A model generated the notes under the pieces. That model saw only the letters and a program-made list of their open reading frames with translations. It made no database searches and had not been told where the DNA came from. This document shows positions 40,006 through 54,285 of a stretch of 64,000 nt of DNA, one piece after another. Source of the DNA: Prillingera fragicola (Eukaryota; Basidiomycota; Tremellomycetes; Trichosporonales; Trichosporonaceae); contig BEDY01000005.1 in assembly GCA_002335605.1 (NCBI GenBank), positions 1,728,448 to 1,792,447 on the forward strand, written 5' to 3'. Position numbers and translations under genes: made by a program. The stretch's first letter is position 1, and every line of letters starts with the position of its first letter.

Positions 40006-40533
40006 ATGACTTCCACCGCTACCGCTGCCAACACCACCCCCAAGGCCACCGAGACCCCCAAGCTCGGCCCCGAGTGGAACCGCCTCGCCGCCTCCATGCA
40101 GCGCTTCCACGACCAGTGGGAGTGGGAGTTCAACACCATCTACGCCAACGCCGACAAGGCCAAGCAGATGGGCATGAACCGTTTCCTCCAGGAAGCCTCG
40201 CTCGTCTCACGCCACCTCGACGGCCACCACCGCATCGAGGAGGCCCACATCTTCCCCAACCTGGCGCACAAGCTGCCCCAGTTTGCCGCCAACAACAGCG
40301 ACCACGTTGCCGCCCACCGCGGCATCCACGCCGGCCTCGAGCGCTACAACGCCTACCTCGACAGTGTCCGCCGCGCCCCCGAGCCCTACACCCCCGCCGA
40401 TCTCCGCGCCGTCATGGACTCTTTCCGCGAGGTGCTCTTCCACCACCTTGACCAAGAGGTCAAGGACCTCGGCGCAGAGAGTGTCTACAAGGCTGGATTC
40501 ACCCTGCAGGAGCTCCGCCGCGTCGGCTTGTAA
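40006..40533 (+). CDS. Hemerythrin HHE-domain protein (175 aa)
   Basis: Four-helix bundle with a probable di-iron or other metal site. His/Glu residues sit in the expected order: RFHDQWEWEF, RHLDGHHRIEEAHIFPNL, SDHVAAHRGIHAGLE and LFHHLDQEVKDLG. Single exon. The frame is open from 39847, but a TATA box lies at 39875 and the first ATG after it is 40006, preceded by a CT-rich leader. If transcription began further upstream, the 53-residue extension (KLLKTATRATTQITSRR) would look like a mitochondrial leader, so an alternative long form cannot be excluded. Role in oxygen, NO or metal handling is inferred from the family. Confidence 0.88.
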   Translation: MTSTATAANTTPKATETPKLGPEWNRLAASMQRFHDQWEWEFNTIYANADKAKQMGMNRFLQEASLVSRHLDGHHRIEEAHIFPNLAHKLPQFAANNSDHVAAHRGIHAGLERYNAYLDSVRRAPEPYTPADLRAVMDSFREVLFHHLDQEVKDLGAESVYKAGFTLQELRRVGL

Positions 40534-41362
40534 GCCAGCGCCAGCGTTGAGCGAGCCTGTCGCATGAGTAGCACTGCCAACACACACATACATGCGCGCT
40601 ACTCCTAGGACGTCTGAAGTTTTAGAGTCGAGCTCGGCGGCGGCTGGCTGCGAGCTTGAACACATACACCACAAAAATTGTAACATTCGCCCCAGTGCAT
40701 TCATAGACTGTCTTTTTTTTCATCCTGCTAGTGGCATAATGCACATTGTTGACACCTAGTACTTTCTCTCTCTCGCTGCAGTCTCAGTCGTGCTCGCTGC
40801 CCGAGTCCTGTTCAACACTGACGCCGCTTCGGAACGCGTTTTCACTGAGCTTTTCGGCCTGCGTGGTCATAATGGCATTTGGATACCTTGCTATGGCCGT
40901 TCATTGGCCCTTCCGATGTCCTTCCAATCATGCATTCATCTGTTACGAAGCCAGTTGCTGAGAGACGAACTGGCTGCGACGTTGTACACAAAAGTTGGCG
41001 ACCACGAGACAACCACGTTGTGACTCAACATATAGACAGGCCTTCTGGTTGCAGCCATTGTGATAAGATCAATACACTCACCCTGCTTCAAGGAATGTGG
41101 CGCGAGACCAAAGGGTGCAGCACGCGCTAATCTCGAGTTCATGTTCGCTCCGGAGCCGCTCAGGCGTGGCTTGGGTTAACGCCATCGCCGAGCGAGCCAT
41201 GCTTGCCCAGAAGATACAGAAGCATTTCCTTCATACAAACTCTACAACTAACTTCAAGCGTGCACCCTGCTCTGAGGCCTGGGTCCTGCGGGGGCTCTAA
41301 CAGTGCCTCGCGGTGAGATGCATCGCTTAGCCCAAAATGAATCTTGCAGACTGACGGTACCC
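40534..41362. other. Intergenic, no gene seen
   Basis: Convergent region between the hemerythrin and SGNH hydrolase genes. Short frames only; none supported. Confidence 0.5.
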
Positions 41363-43055
41363 CTACGACCCCATGACGGCGATGAGCTTGATGCCTTGGT
41401 TCTTGGGCTCGGTCGGGTTGGGAATAATCTCGCAGGTAACAATGTGCAGGCCCGGGCGAACTTTCGAGTCAATGACGCCTCGTGAGCCGATGCCAATCGA
41501 TACTGCCCAGTCGGACACGAATGTCGTTGCTTGCGCTTTGTTGGTGTCGATCCAGCACTTGAACACGCCCAGCTTGTCAGTGTGCTGGCGGTGGTAGAAG
41601 ATTGATATTGTGTTACCGCCCTCGGGGACGGTGACGTTGCCAAAGCTAATGGTGTTGCCGACAGAGTTGGCACTGGGGTGTCAGTCGCGCCGTCACATTG
41701 TGTTACTGACAGGAACCCACCGCCAGTACTCCTTGTCATAGACCCTGTGCGGGAAAAACCCCTTGTTCTCCATAGGCTGGAGAATGTACTGCCCCTTCTC
41801 GTCAAGCTTGTTGGTGCTTCGACACCACGGCGTGCCAGGTTGGACGAGCGGTTTCTCGTTCCACTTTTGCGCTATGCGCGTCTTGGGCAGCGCGAAAGCG
41901 TCAAAGCCAGACTTTTGGGCCGTGCCAGACATGCGCTGCTGCTGTGTGGTTGCGTCCAGCTCCAAGGGGTCCGATTCAGCGCGGCAGGTTTCCTTGAGCA
42001 GATAACGGAATACTGGTTGTCAGCTTTTGCGACATTCGCAGAGTGATGCACGCACAGATGTCAGCCATGTACTCGTGGCCGAGTTTGTTCTGGTGGCTGT
42101 TGTCGGGCTTCTGGTATTGATCAAAGATTTCGTCCGAGTGCTGCTGCGTGAGGTACTGATAACCGTATGCTCGGGCTGTGATACGTGGCACGTCCTGAAC
42201 GTCAGTGGCTGATCTGACGGATAGTAACCCACATAATACTCTGCCACCGAGGCGTGCTGGTCACCGCCGCTGATGTAGAGCCAAGGCGGGGACCAGGTCG
42301 TGAGCATCATGACAGCCGCATCACTGTTGCCAGTAATGAGCGCGCGAATGAGGTATTCCGTCTCCTCGACGGTGGCCGGTAGATCCTCGGCCTTGCCGGT
42401 AGTAATGTCATTGATGGCTCCCTCAAGAATGAACAAGTCTGACTGCTCAGCCACATGCTGGTGATAGCAATAAGCAAAGTAGTTTGTCCCCGTCGCTGGC
42501 CGTGCACCGTTGGTCATGTTGACCGTTGCCTCGGGCCAGTGGGCTTGCAACCTCTCGCCCAGAACAATCGGCCACGGCTTGTCACCGACCTCGAGCACGC
42601 CGTGGCCGTATGTCACTGATCCGCCGAGGGCTCCGATGGTCTGTGCTGTCAATTTCTATCGAAGTATGCTGACGCACCATGGTCTCTCCGTTGATCAACT
42701 TGCCCAAAGCCTTGCGAACGCGGAGCCCACTCCCGAGCCTGCCTTCACTCATGTCAAGCGCGGTCCGCCCCCACTTGGCATCGAGTGCCTCTAGTGCGGC
42801 GGCGTGGCGGCTAGAGCACCGTCCATGGTTGACAAATGTCCCCGAGCCCACCGGGCCGAGTGTAAAACTGCCAGGAGTCGGGGTGTACTGGGAGAGCCTG
42901 TCCCAGACAATCGTGGCGGCCGCTCGTGGAGAGTGGGTGGTGGCGGCAGAACTGAGGATGATGGCGATGCCTAGCCACACAATGACAACGACAGCGAGAG
43001 CCGCCCGGGTGGGGCGGTAGCTGGCCAGGCCGAGGAAGAGGAGGGGTACCGGCAT
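41363..43055 (-). CDS. Membrane-anchored SGNH (GDSL-type) hydrolase
   Basis: Exons 43055-42678, 42640-42233, 42194-42056, 42012-41721 and 41672-41363; introns 37, 38, 43 and 48 nt; 508 aa. An N-terminal hydrophobic segment (AALAVVVIVWLGIAIILSSA, about 18-37) is a signal anchor. The SGNH blocks are IGALGGSVTYGHG with the Ser nucleophile, a Gly/Asn region, EGAINDITTG (block III Asn), and SHQNKLGHEYMADI with the terminal catalytic His. The C-terminal about 120 residues look like a beta-sandwich (NTISFGNVTVPEGGNTISIF, LHIVTCEIIPNPTEPKNQGI). Fungal proteins of this plan are often surface polysaccharide esterases; the substrate here is not shown. Confidence 0.85.
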
Positions 43056-44422
43056 GTTTTCAGTTCGCTACTGGGTGGAGGCCGAGGCGCGTGCCATTTC
43101 CTGGATATGAGATGAGAGATGAAGAGAAATGCCAGTCATGGTCGGGGAATGCTGCACGCTTGAGGAAGGGGTCTTCAAGAGCGCCCGGCGCGTTCAAACA
43201 TTCTGTGGGCGCTCTCATGGCCGAGGAGTCGAAGAGACTTGGCTTGGTTCCTTTTGTGGCCGGTAGAGTCTCGAAGGGCATGGTCAGCGGCTACTCCAAC
43301 GACACTCCCGCCCCTACGGCATCCGCGATGGTAGGCACCGGGCAAGATGGGACCAGCGCGTTTCGTCGTGTATCGTCGAAAGGCTTAACCGGAGGAACGA
43401 TGGATCACGTAAGTTGCGGGTACTCAGGCCCAGGGAGCAATTGTGATGCCCACGCTCAGCAGGAGCTGGCCATTTGTTTGAGGACCAAGGTCAGCTCACA
43501 GGAGAGTTTCAGTGGAAAGGCACATCTGATCATGCCGGTGCCGCCATCCAGGGAGTGCCTGGGTCATGCATATATGTACACGCAGTAATTAGCAGTGTGG
43601 CATGAGAAAACAGCAAGAGAAGCACAAGAGTCGCAAGCTTGTGCGCATTTGTGCGAGAACTGACTCGAAGCGGGTTCCAGGCATACCTTCCATGAACCAG
43701 TCGGCGGGCATGTCGCTGGAACGGACAATGAGGAGGACACAGCAGGAAGAATAGGTCGGCTGTTGGGGCATGGGGCATCCAACCAGAGGCCAGAGGCTAG
43801 ACGCCAAGAACACAATAAGAACGTGGCCGATGGTTGTGCTACATACTCTAATGCCCGGTATTTCAGCCGCATCCAGCCTCGGCAGCACCGATGCTGAATG
43901 ACACTACTCACAACTAATTTATTACAACACGTGGGCCTGCACAGGACATGCAGTGAGCCCTCATTAAAGACCGGCCCGGACGCTCCGCGGCGAAGGAATC
44001 ACTAAACGCTTGAAGCAGTGGTCCCAAGATATACCAAAGTCACGGAACCTCCACAGCCATTCATATCCACTTCGGCCCGAAGTTGCCGACTCCTCTCCGA
44101 GCACAAGGACCAGCCAGCAGCAACTGGCGCTGTTCTCCGTTCAATTAGCCCACATGCCAGTGTGCGTATTCCAATGTTGAACCCGTCTCCAGAGTTTGGC
44201 TTGGGTGGTTGCCCGACCATGAACCCACCTCGGACGCGCACCGAAGTCGCCGAAGTATGGCAGCCGGTAACGCCGAGGTCACGGTGCAAGCCGACGCGGC
44301 AAGCCGACATCACGGGATCGCGGGGCAGCTGCTGTGACCATCTTGAAGCTGATTCGTACACAAATCAACAACCTCGCTTTCGCTGGGCACCCTCCCCGCA
44401 CCCTTCTGCAGCTAATGTCTTG
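43056..44422. other. Intergenic, no gene seen
   Basis: 1.4 kb between divergent genes. Frames on both strands are short and of non-coding composition. A TATA box at its right end belongs to the alpha-glucosidase gene. Confidence 0.5.
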
Positions 44423-44431
44423 TATATATAA
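44423..44431 (+). promoter_or_regulatory. TATA box of the alpha-glucosidase gene
   Basis: TATATATAA 59 bp upstream of the start at 44482, followed by a C-rich leader with no other ATG; strong placement for a short 5' UTR. Confidence 0.65.
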
Positions 44432-44481
44432 CCTGTCGTCGCGGCTGGCACTTTGCCCCATCCCCTAACACCCCTTCTGAA

Positions 44482-46246
<1,765 letters not shown>

Positions 46247-48086
46247 AAGGAGTATGCCATAGCACTTTTCATTACAGGATGTGACGGATTTACTGCTCCG
46301 CATCTCTGACGCTGATGTCAGCCGCTAATGCAGCTTGTCAAGAGGCGAACGTCGCCAGGCCGGCTTCCGGGGTCAAGAGAACCGTACACTTGTCTTATGG
46401 GCCGGCTTGTGACCGCCTTGTTCAGTTTCTGTTTCGTGTCAAACCTTCTTGTCGCCTGGAACTCATATCACAACTCGGATCGTTGTTTATCTCCACGATC
46501 CCTGCATTGTCCGGCCGCGAGATGGACGTCAGTCTGTCGGCCGGCGGGCTGCTAACTTCATCAACTATGGCCCACCATGATCAAATGGTGTCATTCTTCT
46601 ATGGAGCCAAGATGCCCGTCCCCACCAGCATATGGGAGGACATTGACCTCTTACACAGCAATGGGCAAGTGGAGCTTCGACTCACCAACTGGCTGATCAG
46701 GAATTGGTGATACCGCACTCTTCTCTGAATGTGACATGGCCATGAATCGCACCAGCCGCAATCTCTTCGCAGCGGAACATCTCAAGGTCGAGCCTCCAAC
46801 CCTGCACTCTTCCACCTCTGCATCTCAAGGTCGGGACCCCATGTCAGACGGATAATGCGTCAGATCCCGGTGCGACTCACATCAATGCCAAGACATTGTA
46901 CTGAAGAAGCCCACGCTATCGGCGAGGTTGCCGACTTGGGAGGAGCCTGCATGTACCTTTTGGCTGCGTGGCGCCGCTGACAAAGTGGAGCATCGCTCGT
47001 GTGCTGAATACCGGCCGATGGCTGTGCTGGGGCGGATGTGCCTTGGATAATCAATGACGAGGTTCAGCTGCAGGAATGAGCTGGGAGCCGCAGGAGGGTG
47101 ATGCCGCTGACGGCCAACCACCTGTCTGTGGTAACGCAATGCTTTGCGATTGGCATTCTGTTCGAGCTGCACTGATGAACTTGTACAGCAGGGCAGACCA
47201 GGCCAGCTGATGCTGGCCTATAGGTCACTTGTGAGTGTCATATCTATGTATGCATGAGAGCACATGGCCAAGACGCGCGCAGCCATTTGTGACGATGATA
47301 ACAACTACATGGGCAGACTAGTGCCTAGGACTGTGCAGGAAAACAACTCATCCGCGGCACCTGGTAACATTCCCACGGGAAAGGTCGACATTGCCGGCCG
47401 CACCAAGCCTCCGCTCGCTGGGGCTCCTTCAGAGTAGAGCACATGGCCACATTCGTCGACAAACTAGTCTCGTTCCTGTCCACTGAACGCTCGATGTCTT
47501 CTCCATTCTCTACCTACATCTACCTCTCGTCATGGGCCCATCTATACTAGCACAACTATCGTGCATCCTGGCTGACAAAACCCCTCGTCTCCTTCATAGC
47601 CGCCCGCCAACGGCCAGGGATATACACAAACGCTAACGTATGTTAAATGCCTCTGCTGCGCTGTGGGGACGACCCCTGCGCTCCAAAGGGTCTTGTTAAC
47701 AAGCAGCCTTGCTACTTACTTGCTTATCAGTCACATGCCCTTCAATCACGAGGAACACGGACATTGTCTTAACAGCACGAGGAACCAGGTGTGGGGGCAC
47801 GCGGGGCATCAAACGCCGAGCGACCTATGGACTTGATGGTATCAATAGTGGCGGCAGGCGCTCGGGTGGCTCTCTCCCGCTATTGCGGACGACGCAACGC
47901 TCATGTCTGGCGAGGTCAGGTGGTTCTCGGCCGCTGGAAATAGCGGGGACGGGCGTCGCACGGCCACGAAGGGGTGGATGGCGAGAGTGAGTATAAGGCC
48001 GAGCTCGGCAATGGCAAGGAGTGCATCTTGCCCCCCTCCCCCCGAACATCTACTGTCATATACTATTGCTCAATCAACCCACCGAC
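46247..48086. other. Gene-poor region upstream of the OPT transporter
   Basis: 1.8 kb with no supported gene. Near the right end, TATAAGG at 47993-47999 could serve the transporter gene. Confidence 0.5.
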
Positions 48087-50913
48087 ATGCGGTCCACGAC
48101 GCCCGACCCCCAAATGGAGCAAATGTCCACCCTCAATCACACCTCAGTCTCCCAACGCACCAACAGCGACGATCTGGGGACGCAGTATGACGAGAAGAAA
48201 GACGACCAGGTCATGCATGAAGAGTTTGGTGGCCGGGAGACTGGCGACGATGCGTCCGCCGCCCGTGCGAGGCTCATGACCCACTACGGCCGGGATGGCG
48301 ACGGCGACGGCACCGAGCTTCCGCCAATGCACGATATCGACATTGTTCTAGACCGCGTGGTCTCGATGAGCGACGAAGAAGCGGTTGACATTCTCAAGCA
48401 CACAATCGAGTTCCACAAGGGGGACCCAAACTTTCCTTCCATCACGATGGACCATATCAAACTCCTCGTCCAAGGTCCTCAGGCTTCTGAACTCGACAGG
48501 TCGGACTGGAGTCTCGAGGTCCGCGCCGAGGCGGCTGTTATCCATTATCATTCGCCATACCCTGAAGTCCGCTCTGTGACTGATCCATTCGACGACTCGA
48601 GCATCCCTGTTGAAACACCCCGCGCGTACTTCCTGGGTCTCGTGTTCATGGCTGGCGCGACCGCGCTCAACACATGTGAGCTGACACAAAAACGCACTAA
48701 CTGACATCAGTCTTCTCCCCCCGCCAGCCAAGTATCAGTATCGGTGCTTCGGTACTGCAGCTCATCCTTGCACCATGCGGCCAGTTTCTCGCAAAGGTTC
48801 TGCCGGACTGGGGCTTCACTTTCCGAGGCAACCGTGTATCGCTCAATCCCGGTCCATGGTCGTACAAGGAGCAAATGTTTGCTTCCATCATCTTCACTGT
48901 CGCCCACGGCGCCGGCTCGACGTACTACGTCTATCTCGTTCAGATTCTCCCACAGTACCTCAATCAGACCTGGGTGTCGTACGCTTATGAGATCTGCCTG
49001 GCGCTGTCGACCCAGTTCTTTGGTTTTGGTTTTGCAGGGCTACTCCGTCGCTTTGTTGTCTTCCCTGCCAATGCCATGTGGCCCAGCATTCTGCCTACGC
49101 TGGCGCTCAACCGTGTACTCATCAAGAAGGAGAAGAAAGGCGAGGTCATCAACGGCTGGGCACTGAGCCGTTACAAGTTCTTCCTCATTGCTTTTATTCT
49201 CATGTTTGTCTGGTTCTGGTTCCCCAACTTTATTTTTACGGCGTTAAGGAGCTTTAACTGGATGACTTGGATTGCGCCAAACAACTTCCCCCTCGGAATG
49301 ATCACTGGCTTTTATGGTGGCATGGGATTCAATCCCTGGGCTACCTTTGACTGGAATGTCTCTGGGTCTGGTGCTCTTGTTACCCCCTTCTTTAGGTATG
49401 CGCCAACGTGATGAAATGTGGCTGACAACACAGTCAAGTCCAGCAGTACATAGCCCGCGTCATTTCCGGTCTGGTCATCATCGGCATGTACTGGGGCAAC
49501 TACGTCTGGGCAGCCTACACACCCATCAACTCAAACGAGGCGTTCGCCAATGACGGCAAAAAATACAATGTTACGCGTATCATGAACAACCAAGGTGGCA
49601 TCGACATTGAGGAATACAAAAAGTATGGCCCGCCCTACTTTTCCGGCGCCAACGTGTTTGGCCAAGGGGCTTGGTTTGCCTGGTACCCTCTGGCGCTTAT
49701 TTACATAACGATTCGGCACTGGGAGCCACTCAAGCGAGGCATGATTGACTTTTGGAAGACGATCCGCCACCGCACGTCGATTTACGAGGGTCACAATGAC
49801 GCCCACACGCGCATGATGAGACCATACAAAGAGGTGCCCGAGTGGTGGTTCCTTATCATTCTCGCCATTTCGTTCGCCTTTGGTGTTGCTGCTGTCGAGG
49901 CGTTTCCGACCTTTACTCCCTGGTGGTCGATACTCGCTGTCATAGGCATATCTGGCGTCTTCCTAGTCCCCACCACCATTATGCGCGCGGTCGCCAACGT
50001 GGGGATGGGCTTCAACGTCCTGTTCCAACTTCTTGCCGGTGTATGGTTTGCAGGCAATCCTGTGGCTCAGATCATTGTCACTGCATTTGGCGAATCGTTC
50101 AACTCGCAGGCTGACAACTATGTCTCAGACCTAAAGCTCGCGCACTACTCCAAGCTGCCTCCTCGAGCAGTGTTCCGGGGCCAGATGATCTCAGTGTTGT
50201 TGAACACATTCATTTTTATCAGTATCCTGAATTGGATGATCACTAGCTTCAACGATGGCACAATGTGCACCTGGGACAACAAGGCGCACTACGTCTGCAC
50301 CAACGCCGTGCTCGTCTTTGCCTCGGCGGTCGAATACGGTGCCTTTGGTGTCAAAAACATGTTCAAGCTCTACCCTATTCTTCCCTGGTGTTTCCTGATG
50401 GGTGCCATTGTCGGGCTTACCTGCGGCGCAGCTCAAAAGTGGGGTCCCAACCTACGCGACTACTCGGCCAAGCACTTTCCCAAGGGCCTGCACAACACTC
50501 TCGAATCATGTGTCTACCACCCGTTGTCGTACCTGCACTGGTTCGACCCCGCTGTCACTCTTGCTGGCTCGCTCAACTGGACCGGCGGCAACAATTTGTC
50601 TTACGCGACGAACGGGCTCTACATCTCGTTCATCTTCATGTACTACATCAAGCGCAATTATCGCACCTGGTGGGAAAAATACAATTATATCCTGGAAGCT
50701 GGATTCGACGTTGGAGTGGCCGTTGCTGGGCTCGTCAGCACACTCGCGTTCAACTTTGGTGCGGGCAACAAAGTCGATTTCAAGTGGTGGGGCAACACTG
50801 TAGCGACAGCTGGCGTTGATTATCTCGCCTATAATCAGAACGCGACGCTGTTGCCTATCCCAGAGGTGGGGTATTTTGGCATTCCCCCAGAGGATTATCC
50901 TCTATCGTGGTGA
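48087..50913 (+). CDS. Oligopeptide transporter, OPT family
   Basis: Proton-coupled plasma-membrane importer of small peptides (or glutathione). Exons 48087-48675, 48711-49395 and 49434-50913; introns 35 and 38 nt; 917 aa. The N-terminal 140 residues are acidic and cytosolic. Family blocks follow: ETPRAYFLGLVFMAGATALN, LAPCGQFLAK, FVVFPANAMWPSILPT, WFPNFIFTALRSFNWMTWI, PINSNEAFANDGKKYNVTRI, and near the end KWWGNTVATAGVDYLAYNQN and PEVGYFGIPPEDYPLSW. About 12-14 hydrophobic segments are visible. The ATG at 48087 is used; 48114 and 48123 are in-frame alternatives. Specificity is not readable. Confidence 0.93.
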
Positions 50914-51220
50914 GAGTGAAACGGTATAGTGAAGATGCGAAGCGAGCGAGAGTCTATCGGCCCTGTATGCGGTCGTCTGAAGAAATGTGACGAATATTAT
51001 TTCGACATTGGCTCAATGCAGCACCTGATCGCCACGGTACGGCGAGGCCCCAGCAATTGTGCATCTATTATGACAGTCCTAGCTCAGCCCAATGAAGCGC
51101 AATGCTCTTCCCACTTTGCACAAATGAACGAAAAAAAATGGCATAAACGACGGGCATCCCCTGGAAGAAATAAATAACGATAAATGGCATGGACGCGGCA
51201 TAGCTGGGGCGCTCATATGC
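50914..51220. other. Short convergent intergenic region
   Basis: 307 bp between the 3' ends of the OPT gene and the GPI-protein gene; no element supported beyond AT-rich 3' flank. Confidence 0.5.
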
Positions 51221-52202
51221 TTAGAGAGCAAGAGCAACACCAGCAAGAGCCACAACAACCATGCCAACGGAAGCCGTGAGGGAGCGAGCAGCGCTGGTGG
51301 TAGTGTTGCTGGTGGCAGCCGAAGTCACAGCTGCACCAGCGGAACCAGTGGCGCTGATCTGTGCCCCGTCAGTAAAGCTGGGATACTCCTCTAGCATGGC
51401 CAATCTCACCTTAGCAGTGGTGGATGCGTTGGAAGCAGGCGAAGCCGACTTGGATGCGCCAACATGAGTGGCCTGCTCTACAGCGGACGGGTACACCTGG
51501 GTGGTTGGGGTAGCAAACCCGCCGGTGTACTGGGCGGGGTATTGCTGCTTGACGCACTCGGTGGCGAGCTCCTGCTGGGCGAGGTTGAGGAGGTCGACCT
51601 GGTATTGGGTCACTGTCTTGCCGAGGCCGTCAACAAGCACACAGCTGATACACGACTGGAGCTCGGTGAGGGTGGTACCCTGTGATTGTCAGTGCTGGTG
51701 CATGGGAGGTGCGAATGCCAGGCAGCCTGATTGCAGGGCTAGAGAGGTGCAGGCGTTCAGGTATCGCCAAGCCAGGTCGGCCTAATCCGCCATTGCCCCG
51801 CGGTACTGCCATTCTCGTCAGGCTTGAAGCCAGAAATCCAAAGGCGTTACTGCTCTCCATCAAGGGACAGCAGGGGCCGGCTTGCCCACAATTGGTATGA
51901 CAGCAGGTGAAACGGGAACGGGTTGGTACTGACATTGCAAACACCGCCGCAGATCTCAGCCGACGGGTTGTCGGGGCAGGTGGAGAAGACGTCGTTGTAG
52001 GTCTCGCAAGCCGTAGCACACGAGGAAGGAATGGCAGAGAGAGGGAAGCCGTCGTCGCGCTTGACAGCGTTGAAAGAGCCCGAGGCAACGGCGACTGCAG
52101 AGACCGTTAGCAAAAGGGTTGTTCCTCTGGTTTGCCAAAAACACTATTGTCCGAGGACGTACCAGTGGCCGTGCCGAGCAGAACGAGCTTGGTGAAGAAC
52201 AT
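51221..52202 (-). CDS. Secreted eight-cysteine, GPI-anchor-type surface protein (219 aa)
   Basis: Exons 52202-52163, 52094-51934 and 51679-51221. The first intron is 68 nt; the second is unusually long (254 nt, GTCAGT donor), so the exon 2/3 joint is the least certain point. The signal peptide MFFTKLVLLGTATVAVASG is followed by a Kex2-like KR site (residues 25-26). Eight Cys lie before residue 120: SSC, TAC, STC, EIC, GVC, QSC, ISC, TEC. The remainder is Ser/Thr/Ala-rich and ends in a hydrophobic tail (VGMVVVALAGVALAL) after a small-residue site, typical of GPI anchoring. The cysteine number recalls CFEM proteins, but the spacing does not clearly fit. Confidence 0.75.
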
Positions 52203-52570
52203 AATGAGCACGATGGTGAGCGAGAGTGAGGTAGTGGAAGTGATACGAAAGCAAGTCGTCTGCCCAATGTCGAATGGGTAGTTTCGACGCTGCTTGTTCT
52301 GGTACATCCAAGCTGGCGCGTTGACGCGTCTTGGCGCCTGGTTTGGCCGCCCCTGTGTACGCCACCAGGGCTGCTGCCAAGGCGCGTAGGCAACCGCATC
52401 TCTCATGCATGCTTCACCGCCGTATGAGTATGCTCTTGGGGGATTCTGTGTCTGACATCTTCGCTGTTCACTCGGCATGCAGAACACTATCCTGAATCTC
52501 TTCCGACCACAGTTGCTCATTCATCCGTTCCACATACATTCTTCATATAGTTCACTTTCACATTTCACAT
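52203..52570. other. Intergenic, no gene seen
   Basis: 368 bp holding the promoter/leader of the surface protein (minus) and the 3' flank of the sugar permease. Confidence 0.5.
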
Positions 52571-54285
52571 TTAGGCAATAAACTCGTCCTTGGTCTTCTC
52601 CTCAGAAGGAGTGTCTTGATCCTGCTCGAACGAGCGCACATTGGTGTCGCCGAACAGCAAACCAATCTCCTCGAGCGTCTTGCCCTTGGTCTCGGGGAAC
52701 AGGAAGTACGACACTACAGCATTGCTGGCGTTGGTGGCAACAAACACAAAAAAGTACTTCCAACCGAGCTTGTTGAAGCCGTAGGGCGTGATTTGGCCGA
52801 TAATAACGTTGTTCATCCAGTTGGACGCAGTGCTAACCGCAGTACCGAGAGCACGCTGGTTCATGGGGAAGATCTCGGACTGGTAGATCCAGGAGACGGG
52901 ACCGAAGGATGCCGAGAAAGCGCCAGAGAACAAGAACATGGAGAGAAGACCTGCGATTCCGACACCCTGATTACTGTAACCGGGCTTGGCGAACTGCGAC
53001 GCGATACCTGCTTGCCAAGCAAGGAAGATCGCCATGAGGACGGGGCCAATGATGAGGGGCTTCCGGCGACCGATGCCATCGACTGAGCGAATCAGTAATC
53101 GTCTTTTAGCCGATTTGTTTTTAACTCACCCATGAACTGAATGAACACCCAAACAACAACGACCTGCCAAGCGCCCGAGATACCGTTGATCATGAGAGTG
53201 GTGTGACCACCGAAGCCAAGAGCAGCGTAAATAGTGGGACCAAAGTAGTTGCTGGTTTTGTCAGACTTGCCAACCACGCTAAACTCACTTGACATTAACA
53301 CCGGTCCACTGGCACATGGCCTGAACGAGGCATCCACAGAGAGTGCGGTGGATACTGGCGCGGGTCGCAAAGAGCTCCTTGAAGCTGGTGGCGCAGTTGT
53401 CACGCTCCCACTCAATCTGGGCCAGCATTTCCTTGAACTCAGTCTCGACGACGTGGGTGTTGGCGTTTTTGGCGCCGCCGTGGAGGCGCATGAGGGTGCT
53501 CTTAGCTTCCTCCAGGCGGCCTTGCTTGGCGAGCCAACGAGGGGAGTAAGGGAGAACGAACATGCCACTGCAGCGTCAACACTGGTCTTGATAAAGTCAA
53601 CCCATACTTACAAGAGAAGGAGGACAGCGGGGACAATTTGGATGGCCAGAGGGATGCGCCACTGACCGGTGCTGCGCAGGAACTGACAGCCGTAACCAAC
53701 CCAGTTGGCAACGAAAAAGCCCCAGACAATCATGAGCTGAGTCCAGCCGGACAGGAGACCACGAGCATGAGGAGGCGAGATCTCGGCCTGGTACACGGGG
53801 ACAATCATACTAAGGACACCAATGGCGACACCTGCAATGAAGCGGCCGACGATGAGCATGGCGACGTGGACGGCGGCAGTCTGAATGGCACAGCCAACGG
53901 TGGCGATCAATGCACCGAGTTGAATGGTCCTCCTGCGTCCGAGGCGATCTGCAGTCTGACCGGCAAGCAGGGCGCCGAAAAAGGCTCCACCGGCGAAGAC
54001 TGAGACGATGGCTCCGGTGACATTGTCTCCAGGGTGGTGGAAGTAGTCGTGGAAGTTGTCGTAACTCGTGGAAATAACTGAACCAATGATACCAGAGTCG
54101 TATCTGCCGAGGTTAGCAACATTAATAATTTATGAATGAGTTGCGTACCCGAAGAGGAATGATCCAATAGCGCTGCAATGTCAGCTCGACTGTGGAAGGC
54201 GACGAATCATTGTCGCTTACGCGAAAATGGCAGCTACATAGTTGATGGCGGCGGGCTTGGTTTGGTGAGCGTCGGTAGACACCAT
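52571..54285 (-). CDS. MFS sugar porter, probable lactose/beta-galactoside permease
   Basis: Exons 54285-54221, 54172-54149 (24-nt micro-exon), 54103-53612, 53567-53289, 53251-53130 and 53082-52571; introns 48, 45, 44, 37 and 47 nt; phases 2-2-2-2-1; 497 aa. Sugar-porter signatures: AIGSFLFGYDSGIIGS, DRLGRRRTI, GRFIAGVAIGVLSMIVPVYQ, PPHARGLLSG, PYSPRWLAKQGR, CQWTGVNVNNYFGPTIYAAL, GPVSWIYQSEIFPMNQRALG and PETKGKTLEEI. Twelve membrane segments fit. An upstream ATG at 54369 would add 28 residues. The micro-exon encodes most of AAIGSFLFG in the first membrane helix. It is divergent from a GH2 beta-galactosidase, the arrangement of yeast lactose clusters; the substrate is inferred from that. Confidence 0.88.

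Noticed and set aside
40746..41300. Possible further WAH-HC remnant (EFMFAPEPLRRGLG-like reading near 41135)
   Set aside because: Only a few residues resemble the exon 3 block; the YPW part, intron and tail motif are missing, so chance is more likely.
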